Origin: Anoxybacillus amylolyticus
Lineage (GTDB): Bacteria; Bacillota; Bacilli; Bacillales; Anoxybacillaceae
Direction: 5' to 3'
Assembly: GCF_001634285.1 (NCBI RefSeq)
Contig: NZ_CP015438.1
Span: 1,810,001 to 1,874,000 of the forward strand
DNA: 64,000 nt
Shown here: piece after piece, positions 8,161 through 17,530 of the stretch
How the letters are laid out: every line of letters begins with the position of its first letter
Numbering within the stretch: position 1 is the stretch's first letter
Program-made: the position numbers and the translations under genes
Notes under the pieces: generated by a model
The model's database searches: none
What the model saw: the letters and a program-made list of their open reading frames with translations, nothing else
Told to the model about the DNA's origin: nothing

Positions 8161-9303
8161 ATGAATTTTGCACTCACAAAAGAGCAACAAATGATTAAAG
8201 AAATGGTGCGGGAGTTTGCGGAGAAGGAAATTGTACCGAACGCGGCGAAATGGGATGAAGAAGCGTATTTTCCTGTCGAAGTATTCAAAAAAATGGGCGA
8301 GCTAGGGCTTTTAGGCATCCCGTTTCCGGAACAGTACGGCGGATCAGGTGGCGATACGATTTCGTATGCGATCGCCGTAGAAGAAATCGGCCGTGCATGC
8401 GGTGGGACTGGACTAAGCTATGCGGCAGCTGTTTCACTTGGCGCAAGCCCGATTTATTATTTCGGGACAGAAGAACAAAAACAACAATGGCTAGTTCCGA
8501 TGGCAAAAGGGGAAACGTTAGGCGCGTTTGGATTAACAGAACCAAACGCTGGGTCTGACGCTGGTGGAACGCGAACGAGAGCGGTGCTTGATGGCGATGA
8601 ATATGTCATTAACGGCGAAAAATGCTGGATTACAAACGCAGGACACGCTAGACAAGTCATTGTCACCGCTATCACCGGCAAAGACGAGCGCGGCAAAAAT
8701 ATTATCTCGGCTATTATTGTCCCAACCAACACCCCTGGCTTTACGATTCGCTGTAACTACGACAAAATGGGTGTTCGTGCTTCTAATACGTGTGAACTTG
8801 TCTTTGAAAACGTGCGTGTACCGAAAGAAAACGTGCTTGGCGATCCGACGAAAGGCTTCAAACAATTTTTATACACGTTAGATGGTGGACGCATTTCCAT
8901 CGCAGCACTTGCCGTTGGCATTGCACAAGCCGCGTTCGAGAAAGCGCTTCAATACGCGAAAGAACGTACCCAATTCGGGCAGTCTATCTCGAAATTCCAA
9001 GCGATTCAATTCAAACTGGCAGACATGGCGATGGAAATTGAACTCGCTCGCAACATGGTACACAAAGCCGCTTGGTTAAAAGACCAAGGGAAACCGTTTA
9101 CAAAAGAAGCAGCTTACGCCAAACTTTTCGCGTCGGAAGCGGGCTTTCGCGCGTGCAACCAAGCCATTCAAATCCACGGCGGTTATGGTTATATGAAAGA
9201 GTACGGGGTGGAACGCCATTTACGTGACATTAAACTGATGGAAATCGGCGAAGGAACGTCGGAAATTCAACGGCTCGTTATCGCCCGTCAACTTGGATGC
9301 TAA
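8161..9303 (+). CDS. yngJ: Acyl-CoA dehydrogenase (YngJ-like)
   Basis: A 380-residue FAD enzyme forming the 2,3-enoyl-CoA. It has the ACAD signatures [13 protein letters not shown] and WITNAGHA and the C-terminal [12 protein letters not shown], where E364 is the catalytic base at the position used by short/medium-chain enzymes. Human isovaleryl-CoA dehydrogenase lacks Glu there. As first gene of a leucine-degradation operon the likely substrate is isovaleryl-CoA, but the active site is of the short-chain type, so butyryl-CoA or mixed specificity is possible. Preceded by GGGGGAGAG. Confidence 0.92.
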   Translation: MNFALTKEQQMIKEMVREFAEKEIVPNAAKWDEEAYFPVEVFKKMGELGLLGIPFPEQYGGSGGDTISYAIAVEEIGRACGGTGLSYAAAVSLGASPIYYFGTEEQKQQWLVPMAKGETLGAFGLTEPNAGSDAGGTRTRAVLDGDEYVINGEKCWITNAGHARQVIVTAITGKDERGKNIISAIIVPTNTPGFTIRCNYDKMGVRASNTCELVFENVRVPKENVLGDPTKGFKQFLYTLDGGRISIAALAVGIAQAAFEKALQYAKERTQFGQSISKFQAIQFKLADMAMEIELARNMVHKAAWLKDQGKPFTKEAAYAKLFASEAGFRACNQAIQIHGGYGYMKEYGVERHLRDIKLMEIGEGTSEIQRLVIARQLGC

Positions 9304-9344
9304 CCGACCGGAAACGTACGCAAGGTGAAACAAGGGGGTATTTT

Positions 9345-10991
9345 ATGGCTGACATGTTGAATATCACAGTAGGGAAATTGCTTGAGGAAAAAGCAACAGC
9401 GCACCCAGACCATGAAGCGGTCGTCTATGCGGATCGCGGCTTACGCATGACGTATAAACAATTCGACGACTATTGCCGTTTCGTTGCCCGCGGATTGATG
9501 AAATTAGGCATTGAGGCAGGAGAACATATCGCCATTTGGGCGACGAATACTCCAGAATGGCTCGCTTGTCAATTTGCGACTGGAAAGATGGGCGCAGTGC
9601 TTGTCACGGTCAATACAAACTATCGAACAGCCGAATTAGAATATTTGCTAAAACAATCGGATTCTACTACGTTGCTTTTAATCGAACAATATCGCGACTC
9701 TTCTTACATCGAAATGATTTACGAAATTGCCCCAGAACTAAAAGAATGCGAACCTGGACAACTAAAAGCAAAACGGCTACCAAAATTAAAAAATGTCATT
9801 TTACTAAGCGATAAACGTTATCCAGGCACTTATTCATGGAACGACTTATTGGCGATGGCCAACGATGTAACAGAAGAAGCACTAGACGAACGGATGAACT
9901 CCCTTGACCCGCACGATGTCATCAACATGCAATACACCTCAGGAACGACCGGGTTTCCAAAAGGAGTCATGCTGACCCACTATAACATTGTCAACAACGC
10001 CTACAACATCGCCCAATGTATGAAACTTACAAAAGACGACCGTTTATGTATTCCCGTTCCGTTTTTCCATTGTTTCGGTTGTGTCCTCGGCACGTTAGCA
10101 TGCGTTTCCGTCGGCGCAACGATGGTACCGCTGCAAGAATTTAACGCAAAACAAGTATTGCAGACAGTGCAAGACGAAAAATGTACGGCGTTGCACGGGG
10201 TTCCAACGATGTTTATCGCTGAATTGAATGACCCAGACTTTGAAACATTCGATTTATCGTCTTTACGCACCGGGATTATGGCAGGCTCGAACTGTCCGAT
10301 TGAGGTGATGAAAGCCGTCATCGAAAAAATGGGTGCAAAAGAAATTACAATTGCCTACGGACAAACGGAATCATCCCCAGTCATTACGCAAACGCGGACA
10401 GATGACCCTATTCATTTGCGCGTCGAAACGGTCGGCAGAGCCCTTCCAAACGTCGAAGTAAAAATCGTTCAACCGGGAACGAGCGAAGAAGTGCCACGCG
10501 GCGTGCAAGGGGAATTATGTACGCGCGGCTATCACGTCATGAAAGGATATTATAACAACCCAGAAGCGACGAAAGAAGCGATTGACGAAGATGGTTGGCT
10601 CCATACAGGCGATTTAGCGGTCATGGATGAGAATGGATACTGCCGTATTACAGGCCGGTTAAAAGATATGATTATTCGCGGTGGGGAAAACATTTATCCG
10701 CGAGAAATCGAGGAGTTTTTATATCAACATCCGAAAATTTTAGACGTTCAAGTCGTCGGTGTCCCTGACGAAAAATATGGAGAAGAAGTGATGGCGTGGA
10801 TCATTTTAAAAGAAGGACAGACAGCAACCGCCGAAGAAATTCGCGAATTTTGCCGCGGGAAAATTTCACGCCACAAAATTCCACGTTACATTGAATTTAC
10901 CGACGCGTATCCGATGACAGCATCAGGGAAAATTCAAAAATTCAAGTTGCGTGAACAAGCAAAACAGCGGCTTGGACTTGTCAGAGAATAG
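9345..10991 (+). CDS. yngI: Acyl-CoA synthetase (AMP-forming), YngI-like
   Basis: 548 residues from the ATG at 9345, with CAAGGGGG 6 bases before it; an upstream in-frame ATG at 9297 would overlap yngJ. ANL-superfamily motifs: P-loop [31 protein letters not shown], the hinge [16 protein letters not shown] and the adenylation lysine in [10 protein letters not shown]. It activates a carboxylic acid to its CoA thioester via an acyl-AMP. In the leucine operon it may recycle acetoacetate or branched or medium-chain acids; the exact substrate is not shown. Confidence 0.9.
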   Translation: MADMLNITVGKLLEEKATAHPDHEAVVYADRGLRMTYKQFDDYCRFVARGLMKLGIEAGEHIAIWATNTPEWLACQFATGKMGAVLVTVNTNYRTAELEYLLKQSDSTTLLLIEQYRDSSYIEMIYEIAPELKECEPGQLKAKRLPKLKNVILLSDKRYPGTYSWNDLLAMANDVTEEALDERMNSLDPHDVINMQYTSGTTGFPKGVMLTHYNIVNNAYNIAQCMKLTKDDRLCIPVPFFHCFGCVLGTLACVSVGATMVPLQEFNAKQVLQTVQDEKCTALHGVPTMFIAELNDPDFETFDLSSLRTGIMAGSNCPIEVMKAVIEKMGAKEITIAYGQTESSPVITQTRTDDPIHLRVETVGRALPNVEVKIVQPGTSEEVPRGVQGELCTRGYHVMKGYYNNPEATKEAIDEDGWLHTGDLAVMDENGYCRITGRLKDMIIRGGENIYPREIEEFLYQHPKILDVQVVGVPDEKYGEEVMAWIILKEGQTATAEEIREFCRGKISRHKIPRYIEFTDAYPMTASGKIQKFKLREQAKQRLGLVRE

Positions 10992-11000
10992 GGGGATTGT

Positions 11001-12353
11001 ATGTTTAAAAAAATTTTAATTGCCAACCGCGGGGAAATTGCTGCACGGGTCATTCGGACGTGCAAAAAGCTAGGAATTCAGACAGTCGCGGTCTATTCTG
11101 AAGCGGACGCCGATTCCCTCCATGTGAAATGGGCGGACGAAGCGTTTCTCATCGGGAAACCACGCGTGAGTGAAAGCTATTTAAATATCGAAAAAATCAT
11201 CGAAATTGCTAAAGAAACAAAAGCGGAAGCCATTCACCCAGGATACGGCTTGTTATCAGAAAACCCAACGTTTGCCCGCCGCTGCGAAGAAGAAGGAATT
11301 GTATTTATCGGTCCAAACGCGGATGTCATCGCTAGCATGGGAAGCAAAATCGAAGCGCGCAAAACGATGGCCGAAGCTGGTGTCCCGATCGTTCCAGGCA
11401 TTTCGTTTCCGCTGCAAGATGTGGAAGAAGCGGTGAAAACCGCGGAAACAATTGGATACCCGATCATGTTAAAAGCATCTGCTGGCGGGGGCGGCATCGG
11501 AATGCAAATCGTCCGCACCGAGGAAGAATTGCGGAAAGCGTTTGAAGGCAACCAAAAACGAGCGGCATCTTTCTTTGGCGATGGCGCGATGTATTTAGAA
11601 AAATATATTGAAAACCCAAGGCATATTGAAATTCAGCTTCTTGCCGACCATCACGGAAATTGCGTGTATTTATGGGAACGGGAATGCTCGATTCAGCGTC
11701 GACATCAAAAAGTGATTGAAGAAGCTCCATCGCCATTTTTAGACGAAGACACGCGGCGGAGCATGGGCGAAGCAGCGGTGCGTGCGGCGAAACATATTGG
11801 CTATACGAATGCTGGAACGATTGAATTTCTTGTCGATGAACAAAAAAACTTCTACTTTCTCGAAATGAATACACGTCTTCAAGTCGAACATCCGGTGACG
11901 GAAGAAATCACAGGCATCGATCTTGTCGAAGAACAGCTTCGGGTAGCTGCTTTCGAACGGCTAGGCTACACTCAACAAGACATCCAACGGAACGGTCATG
12001 CCATCGAAGTACGTATTTATGCGGAAGACCCGAAAACATTTTTCCCGTCACCAGGAACGATTACTGCTTTCCAATTGCCAGAAGGGGAAAACGTCCGCAA
12101 CGAAACAGCGGTAACAAGCGGCGTCGCAGTCACGCCATTTTATGACCCGATGATTGCTAAACTGATTACAAAAGGCATCACGCGAGAAGAAGCGATTGCG
12201 CGGATGATCCAAGCGCTTGAGCATTATCAAGTGGAAGGGATAAAAACGAATATTCCGATGTTACAAGAAGTATTGAACCACTCGGCATTTCAAGCGGGAC
12301 ATACAACCACGAACTTTATTGCTACGTATTTGTATAAACAGTCGGCGAAATAG
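11001..12353 (+). CDS. yngH: Biotin carboxylase subunit of 3-methylcrotonyl-CoA carboxylase
   Basis: 450 residues, the usual size of an AccC-type subunit. Order: N-terminal MFKKILIANRGEIA, an ATP-grasp domain with the glycine loop ASAGGGGIGMQ, the ECSIQRRHQK stretch, catalytic FLEMNTRLQVEHPVTE and a C-terminal lid. It carboxylates biotin on the small carrier encoded next. Paired with yngHB and yngE it would form methylcrotonyl-CoA carboxylase. It starts 9 bp after yngI with GGGGG before the ATG. Confidence 0.92.
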   Translation: MFKKILIANRGEIAARVIRTCKKLGIQTVAVYSEADADSLHVKWADEAFLIGKPRVSESYLNIEKIIEIAKETKAEAIHPGYGLLSENPTFARRCEEEGIVFIGPNADVIASMGSKIEARKTMAEAGVPIVPGISFPLQDVEEAVKTAETIGYPIMLKASAGGGGIGMQIVRTEEELRKAFEGNQKRAASFFGDGAMYLEKYIENPRHIEIQLLADHHGNCVYLWERECSIQRRHQKVIEEAPSPFLDEDTRRSMGEAAVRAAKHIGYTNAGTIEFLVDEQKNFYFLEMNTRLQVEHPVTEEITGIDLVEEQLRVAAFERLGYTQQDIQRNGHAIEVRIYAEDPKTFFPSPGTITAFQLPEGENVRNETAVTSGVAVTPFYDPMIAKLITKGITREEAIARMIQALEHYQVEGIKTNIPMLQEVLNHSAFQAGHTTTNFIATYLYKQSAK

Positions 12354-12367
12354 CCCATTCTGAAGAT

Positions 12368-12393
12368 GTCTTCCGCTGATAGAGGCGGAAGAC
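12368..12393 (+). other. Intra-operon hairpin
   Basis: GTCTTCCGC-TGATAGAG-GCGGAAGAC, 9 bp perfect stem, in the gap between yngH and yngHB. No T-run follows, so it is unlikely to be a full terminator; RNA processing or stability is possible. Confidence 0.5.
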
Positions 12394-12434
12394 TTGCTTA
12401 CATAAAACCTAAGGAAAATGGAGGAAAACGAGCA

Positions 12435-12647
12435 ATGAAACAAGTAGTAGCCACAATGGCAGGAAACGTATGGAAAATCGTTGTAACAGTAGGAGAGCAA
12501 GTGGAAGAAGGGCAAGATGTCGTCATTTTAGAATCGATGAAAATGGAAATTCCAATTGCTGCAGAAGCCAGTGGAACGGTACAAGAAATTCATGTGCAAG
12601 AAGGCGATTTCGTCAACGAAGGAGACGTTTTATTGACATTGGAATGA
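12435..12647 (+). CDS. yngHB: Biotin carboxyl carrier protein
   Basis: 70 residues, just the biotinyl/lipoyl-attachment domain. The biotinylated lysine is in ESMKME, about residue 35. It lacks the Pro/Ala-rich N-terminal linker of AccB. It carries CO2-biotin between the yngH and yngE products. GGAGG lies 10 bases before the ATG. Confidence 0.93.
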   Translation: MKQVVATMAGNVWKIVVTVGEQVEEGQDVVILESMKMEIPIAAEASGTVQEIHVQEGDFVNEGDVLLTLE

Positions 12648-12758
12648 GGGAAAAGAGGTGAAACAAGTCAATCACTCACCACTTAAAGTCTTATCCTTTT
12701 AAAGCGGTTCTTGTAAAAAGATCCAACATTGTTAATTGAAAGGAGGAATCGCCTGATT

Positions 12759-13667
12759 ATGATGAAATGGCCTAAGCATGTCACCATTAAAGAAGTCGGT
12801 CCGCGCGATGGGCTGCAAAACGAAGCGGTCACGGTTGCAACAGAAGACAAAATTGCTTGGATTCAACAGCTAGCGAACACTGGACTGACATACATTGAAA
12901 TTACATCGTTCGTTTCCCCAAAATGGATTCCGCAGCTGTCGGATTCATACGAAGTAGCAACGAACATTGAACGGATAGAAGGCGTAACGTATGCTGCACT
13001 TGTTCCAAACCAAAAAGGATTAGAAAAAGCGCTCGCCGCTAATGTCGATGAAGTGTCTGTCTTTATGTCTGCAAGCGAGACGCACAATCGGAAAAACATT
13101 AACAAATCAATCGCAGAAACGTTTCCGATATTAGCTGACGTCGTTCGGGAAGCGAAAGCGGCGCAAAAAACGGTGCGGGGCTACGTGTCAACCGTGTTCG
13201 GTTGTCCATATGAAGGGATGGTTTCTATAGAGCAAGTCAGCGATGTGGCCGAAAAATTGCTCGATATGGGCATTGATGAATTGTCGCTCGGCGATACGAT
13301 TGGCGTCGCTAACCCTCGCCAAGTGGAACAAGTGCTTACGGTGCTACTGAAGCGATTTCCAAAAGAAAAACTCGCGATGCATTTTCACGATACGCGCGGT
13401 ACAGCGTTAGCCAACGTGCTTATGTCGTTGCAAATGGGAATTACTACGTTTGATAGTTCGCTCGGTGGATTAGGAGGCTGCCCATATGCCCCAGGAGCGT
13501 CAGGAAATGTTGCGACAGACGATTTGCTTTACATGTTACATGGCATGGGGATTTCTACTGGCGTTGACCTCGATCGCTTAACGGAAGCCGCCTTATTTAT
13601 TCAAGAGAAAATCGGACGAGCGCTCAATAGCCACCATTTACAAACAATCGCTTCGTGCCGTACTTAA
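12759..13667 (+). CDS. yngG: Hydroxymethylglutaryl-CoA lyase
   Basis: 302 residues (ATG at 12759 or 12762, after AAAGGAGG). A TIM-barrel DRE-metallolyase: VGPRDGLQNE near the N-terminus binds the metal and substrate, MHFHDT supplies metal-binding His, and the family signature GLGGCPYAPGASGN holds the catalytic Cys. It splits HMG-CoA to acetoacetate and acetyl-CoA, the last step of leucine breakdown. Confidence 0.93.
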   Translation: MMKWPKHVTIKEVGPRDGLQNEAVTVATEDKIAWIQQLANTGLTYIEITSFVSPKWIPQLSDSYEVATNIERIEGVTYAALVPNQKGLEKALAANVDEVSVFMSASETHNRKNINKSIAETFPILADVVREAKAAQKTVRGYVSTVFGCPYEGMVSIEQVSDVAEKLLDMGIDELSLGDTIGVANPRQVEQVLTVLLKRFPKEKLAMHFHDTRGTALANVLMSLQMGITTFDSSLGGLGGCPYAPGASGNVATDDLLYMLHGMGISTGVDLDRLTEAALFIQEKIGRALNSHHLQTIASCRT

Positions 13668-13772
13668 TGGCAAGTATAAGCGCGCGGGCGCTGATTACCT
13701 ATGACTTTCGCTTGCTGACTACCATCGACATGCGATGTAGTCGCATTCACCTAATCAAAGGAGGATTGGAGA

Positions 13773-14549
13773 ATGGAAGCTGTGCTTTATACGATAGAAA
13801 ATGGAGTTGCGTGGATTACACTAAATCGCCCGCAAGCAGCAAACGCGCTATCGGTAACGTTGCTGAACGAATTGCAACAATTGATACGTGAATTGAAATT
13901 CGCCAAAAATGTCCGCACAGTCATCGTTACTGGGAGCGGAGAAAAAGTGTTTTGTGCAGGTGCAGATTTAAAAGAGCGCGCCGGCATGAACGAAACGGAA
14001 GTGCGCCAAACCGTTGCGCTTATTCGCGACACCATTAACGCCTTTGAACAACTTCCACAGCCAGTCATTTGTGCGCTGAACGGTTCGGCGTTCGGCGGAG
14101 GATTGGAATTGGCACTGGCGTGTGATATTCGTATTGCTGCTGACCATGCACTGCTCGGCTTAACCGAAACATCACTGGCTATTATTCCAGGCGCTGGAGG
14201 AACGCAGCGGCTTCCTCGCTTAATTGGGGTAGGAAAAGCAAAAGAACTCATCTTCACCGCAAAACGCATTTCCGCTACGGAAGCACTAGATATCGGGCTT
14301 GTCGAACACGTCGTGCCACGTGAACAATTGCTTCTAAAAGCCAACGAACTTGCGCAACAAATTGCCCAAAACGGTCCAATTGCCGTCGTCCAAGCAAAAC
14401 TTGCCATTAACCGCGGGCTTGACGTCGATTTATCTACAGGATTAAAAATCGAACAAATGGCGTATGAAGTCACGATTCCGACAAAAGACCGTTTAGAAGC
14501 GCTAGCGGCTTTTAAAGAAAAACGAACACCGGTCTACAAAGGGGAGTAG
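13773..14549 (+). CDS. yngF: Enoyl-CoA hydratase (methylglutaconyl-CoA hydratase)
   Basis: 258-residue crotonase. Oxyanion-hole motifs are VFCAGADLKER and GSAFGGGLELALACD, and the region ETSLAIIPGAGGTQRLPR carries the second catalytic Glu. In this operon the expected reaction is hydration of 3-methylglutaconyl-CoA to HMG-CoA. AAAGGAGG precedes the ATG. The 105 bp gap after yngG holds GC-rich inverted repeats but no clear promoter. Confidence 0.92.
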   Translation: MEAVLYTIENGVAWITLNRPQAANALSVTLLNELQQLIRELKFAKNVRTVIVTGSGEKVFCAGADLKERAGMNETEVRQTVALIRDTINAFEQLPQPVICALNGSAFGGGLELALACDIRIAADHALLGLTETSLAIIPGAGGTQRLPRLIGVGKAKELIFTAKRISATEALDIGLVEHVVPREQLLLKANELAQQIAQNGPIAVVQAKLAINRGLDVDLSTGLKIEQMAYEVTIPTKDRLEALAAFKEKRTPVYKGE

Positions 14550-14553
14550 AGCT

Positions 14554-16092
14554 ATGAACGGAAAAACACTAACAGAAACATTAATGGAACGCACAAAGCA
14601 AATCGAGCAAGGTGGAGAACAAAAATACCATCGAAAAAACGCGGAACAAGGGAAGTTGTTCGTCCGCGACCGCTTGAAGTTGCTATTTGACGATGGCATG
14701 CAGTTTGAAGATGCTTTGTTTGCTAATTGTCTTGCGGACGGTCTTCCTGCCGATGGTGTTGTCACTGGAGTCGGGAAAATTAACGGGCAAACGGTATGCG
14801 TCATGGCTAACGACTCGACCGTCAAAGCAGGGTCGTGGGGAGCGCGAACGGTTGAAAAAATTATTCGCATTCAAGAAACAGCTGAAAAACTTCGCTGCCC
14901 GATTTTATATTTAGTCGACTCCGCTGGTGCGCGCATTACTGACCAAATTGAAATGTTCCCTGGACGCCGCGGAGCAGGGCGTATTTTTTACAACCAAGTC
15001 AAACTTTCAGGAAAAGTGCCGCAAATTTGTTTATTGTTCGGACCATCTGCTGCTGGCGGTGCCTACATTCCAGCGTTTTGCGATATCGTCATTATGGTCG
15101 AAGGAAACGCATCAATGTATTTAGGCTCTCCACGCATGGCAGAAATGGTCATCGGGGAAAAAGTAACGCTCGAAGAAATGGGTGGAGCGCGCATGCATTG
15201 CAGCGTATCCGGTTGCGGCGATGTGCTTGTTAAGACAGAAGAAGAAGCCATTCAGTTTGCGCGGAAGTATTTATCGTATTTTCCAGCGAATTTTAGCGAG
15301 AAGCCACCTATTCATGAAGTAAGACCGCCAAGAACGTTTGAAAAAACGATCGAGGACATTTTGCCAGTCAACCAAAATGCGCCGTTTAACATGTACGATT
15401 TAATCGAACGGTTTATCGACGAAGGTTCGTTTTGCGAAATTAAAAAATTGTTTGCGCCTGAACTGATTACAGGGCTTGCTCGCTTAAACGGCGAACCGAT
15501 TGGCATTATCGCAAATCAGCCGCGCGTCAAAGGCGGCGTCTTGTTCCATGACTCAGCCGATAAAGCTGCAAAATTTATTACGCTTTGCGATGCGTTCCAT
15601 ATTCCGCTTCTCTTTTTAGCCGACATCCCTGGATTTATGATCGGCACAAAAGTAGAACGCGCAGGCATTATTCGCCATGGGGCAAAAATGATTTCGGCGA
15701 TGTCGGAGGCAACCGTGCCGAAAATATCGGTGATCGTTCGCAAAGCGTACGGCGCTGGACTTTATGCGATGGCAGGACCAGCATTTGAACCGGATTGCTG
15801 TCTAGCGTTCCCGAACGCGCAAATTGCAGTCATGGGGCCAGAAGCAGCGGTAAATGCCGTATATGCGAATAAAATTGCCGAGCTTCCAGAAGAAGAACGC
15901 CCGGCATTTATTGAGCAAAAACGGGAAGAATATCGCCGCGATATCGATATTTACCGTCTCGCTTCGGAAATGGTGATTGACGGGATTATCGCTCCGAATT
16001 CATTGCGGGAAGAATTAATTCGCCGTTTTGATGCGTATCGTTCGAAATACATGACGTTCTCTGAACGAAAGCACGGCGTCTATCCAGTCTAA
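14554..16092 (+). CDS. yngE: Carboxyltransferase subunit of methylcrotonyl-CoA carboxylase
   Basis: 512 residues with fused beta and alpha carboxyltransferase (crotonase-like) halves. Landmarks include RDRLKLLFDDG, VDSAGARITDQ, SAAGGAYIPAF, the second-half NQPRVKGGVL and the GAGLYAMAGPAF oxyanion region. It transfers CO2 from carboxybiotin to an acyl-CoA, here probably 3-methylcrotonyl-CoA. It is the last yng gene, 4 bp after yngF. No strong terminator follows directly. Confidence 0.92.
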   Translation: MNGKTLTETLMERTKQIEQGGEQKYHRKNAEQGKLFVRDRLKLLFDDGMQFEDALFANCLADGLPADGVVTGVGKINGQTVCVMANDSTVKAGSWGARTVEKIIRIQETAEKLRCPILYLVDSAGARITDQIEMFPGRRGAGRIFYNQVKLSGKVPQICLLFGPSAAGGAYIPAFCDIVIMVEGNASMYLGSPRMAEMVIGEKVTLEEMGGARMHCSVSGCGDVLVKTEEEAIQFARKYLSYFPANFSEKPPIHEVRPPRTFEKTIEDILPVNQNAPFNMYDLIERFIDEGSFCEIKKLFAPELITGLARLNGEPIGIIANQPRVKGGVLFHDSADKAAKFITLCDAFHIPLLFLADIPGFMIGTKVERAGIIRHGAKMISAMSEATVPKISVIVRKAYGAGLYAMAGPAFEPDCCLAFPNAQIAVMGPEAAVNAVYANKIAELPEEERPAFIEQKREEYRRDIDIYRLASEMVIDGIIAPNSLREELIRRFDAYRSKYMTFSERKHGVYPV

Positions 16093-16139
16093 TGGACTTG
16101 CCAAAAGGAAAAAGATTATGTATGATAATAATCATCGCT

Positions 16140-16325
16140 GCGGTGTACGTGAACGAATGAAGTTTCAACCGATGGCTGAAAAGAGGGAGTTCTACATCGA
16201 AACGGGAATGTCATGCCCTACGATGCGGAAATAGGGACGACACGAATGTTTCTGCGAACACCCACGTAGTGGAGTGTGGTTGAGAAACTGCATTCACCCA
16301 ACGGCAACTCGCGGCGGCAAACGAA
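16140..16325 (+). mobile_element. Probable IS605/TnpB 3'-end remnant
   Basis: The 345 bp gap between yngE and marR holds no intact gene. In the frame ending near 16325 the sequence reads WSVVEKLHSPNGNSRRQT; other frames give GNRDDTNVSANTHVVECG. As I remember them, these resemble tails read through the 3' ends of IS1341/IS605-type tnpB genes (the guide-RNA region). No transposase domain remains. The assignment rests on recalled similarity and is tentative. Confidence 0.35.
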
Positions 16326-16358
16326 CCGATCAAAAAAGGTCGGTTCGTTTGCTTTTTT
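16317..16358 (+). terminator. Strong rho-independent terminator
   Basis: GCAAACGAACCGA and TCGGTTCGTTTGC form a 13 bp perfect stem with a 10-base loop, followed by T6. It isolates the yng operon and remnant from the MarR operon; its T-run overlaps the marR -35. Confidence 0.9.
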
Positions 16359-16407
16359 CCTACAAACATAGTATAATCATAATTCGCACACGAATAGTTC
16401 GTATTCG
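16349..16407 (+). promoter_or_regulatory. Promoter with MarR-type operators
   Basis: TTGCTT (16349-16354), 17 bp spacer, TATAAT (16372-16377). Directly downstream lie ATTCG-CACA-CGAAT (16382-16395) and the overlapping CGAATA-GTTCG-TATTCG (16391-16407). Placed at and after the transcription start, these inverted repeats are likely autoregulatory sites for the MarR protein. Confidence 0.65.
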
Positions 16408-16437
16408 AATTATTTCAGTTAGAAAGGAGGGGATAAG

Positions 16438-16878
16438 GTGGAAGCATTCGGTCGGGAAATGATGTACTCTGTATTTCGAATTCGCAAAGCGCTATACACC
16501 TTAATTCGAGAGGACGCTACAAGAGTAGGGATTACAGAACTACAGCTAATCATTCTTTATACGTTATCGAAAAAAGAAAACATCCGCTTAAACGATTTAG
16601 CAGAAAAATTAAACATGAGCAATAGCACGATTAGCGGGACGATTGAACGCCTTGTCAGTGCGGGATTGGTCATACGCAAGCCATCAAAAGAAGACCGGCG
16701 TGCGGTTACGCTTCACCTTTCAGAAAAAGGAAAAGAAAAACTACAAGAAGCGTTCAATGACGAATCGCTTCTAATTCAGCGATTGCAAAAAGTAGAAACA
16801 ACGCTCGCAAAAGAGGAGATGGAAATATTACTATCGCTACAACAAAAAGTAAAAACGATTTTATTAGGGGAGGAATGA
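16438..16878 (+). CDS. MarR-family regulator (YhbI-like)
   Basis: 146 residues, starting at GTG 16438 with AAAGGAGG 7 bases upstream. The winged helix is at about residues 50-105: LNDLAEKLNMSNSTISGTIERL is the HTH (split view) and KPSKEDRRAVTLHLS the wing with the conserved DRR. It heads an operon with an HlyD adaptor and a 14-TM MFS pump. The order matches the Bacillus yhbI-yhbJ-yhcA set, so it is presumably a drug-responsive autorepressor. Confidence 0.88.
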   Translation: MEAFGREMMYSVFRIRKALYTLIREDATRVGITELQLIILYTLSKKENIRLNDLAEKLNMSNSTISGTIERLVSAGLVIRKPSKEDRRAVTLHLSEKGKEKLQEAFNDESLLIQRLQKVETTLAKEEMEILLSLQQKVKTILLGEE

Positions 16879-16882
16879 ACCG

Positions 16883-17521
16883 GTGAGCATGAAACGTTTA
16901 ATTACGTTAAACATTATTGTATTGCTTTTACTAGTAGCAGGGGGGATTGCGGCTTATTACTATGTCAATGAAACAACGAATTACATTAAGACAGACAACG
17001 CACGGATTGACGGGCAAGCAATTTCTATCGTACCTCCGACGGCAGGAAAATTAGTCGATTGGTCTGGCGATATTGGGAAAACGTTTAGTAGCGGTGACCA
17101 AATTGGCGCAGTGTCGGACGGAAAAAATACGTTTCCGATTACCGTTCCACATCATATGACAATCGTTCAGCAAAGTGCAGTCACCAACTCGCTTGTTGCG
17201 CCAACAGTTCCTCTAGCGCGTGGATACGACTTATCGCACTTATGGGTTACTGCCAATATCGAAGAAACAAAAATCGAAGACATTAAAACAGGGCAAGATG
17301 TCGATATTTACGTCGATGCTTATCCAGACCGTAAATTTACAGGAAAAGTAGAAAAGTTAGGGTTCGCCACTGCGAATACGTTTAGCTTGTTGCCAAGCTC
17401 GAATACGACAGGCAACTATACAAAAGTGACACAAGTCATTCCGATTACGATTTCTATTGATGACTATAATGGGGCGGGACTTGTACCAGGAATGAACGTC
17501 ACCGTTCGCATTCATAAGTAG
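16883..17521 (+). CDS. HlyD/EmrA-type membrane adaptor, short form
   Basis: 212 residues: one N-terminal membrane anchor (about residues 6-27) and an outer domain with TDNARIDGQAISIVPPTAGKL, the hallmark of EmrA/HlyD lipoyl halves. The long coiled coil of Gram-negative EmrA is missing, as expected for a cell without an outer membrane. It likely assists the EmrB-like pump encoded next. Start at GTG 16883 or ATG 16889. Confidence 0.85.
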   Translation: MSMKRLITLNIIVLLLLVAGGIAAYYYVNETTNYIKTDNARIDGQAISIVPPTAGKLVDWSGDIGKTFSSGDQIGAVSDGKNTFPITVPHHMTIVQQSAVTNSLVAPTVPLARGYDLSHLWVTANIEETKIEDIKTGQDVDIYVDAYPDRKFTGKVEKLGFATANTFSLLPSSNTTGNYTKVTQVIPITISIDDYNGAGLVPGMNVTVRIHK

Positions 17522-17530
17522 GTGATGATG

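Noticed and set aside
16093-16345. A riboswitch or T-box upstream of the MarR operon
   Set aside because: No T-box motif or known aptamer core was recognised, and the promoter of marR lies after the terminator, so the element is not in its leader.
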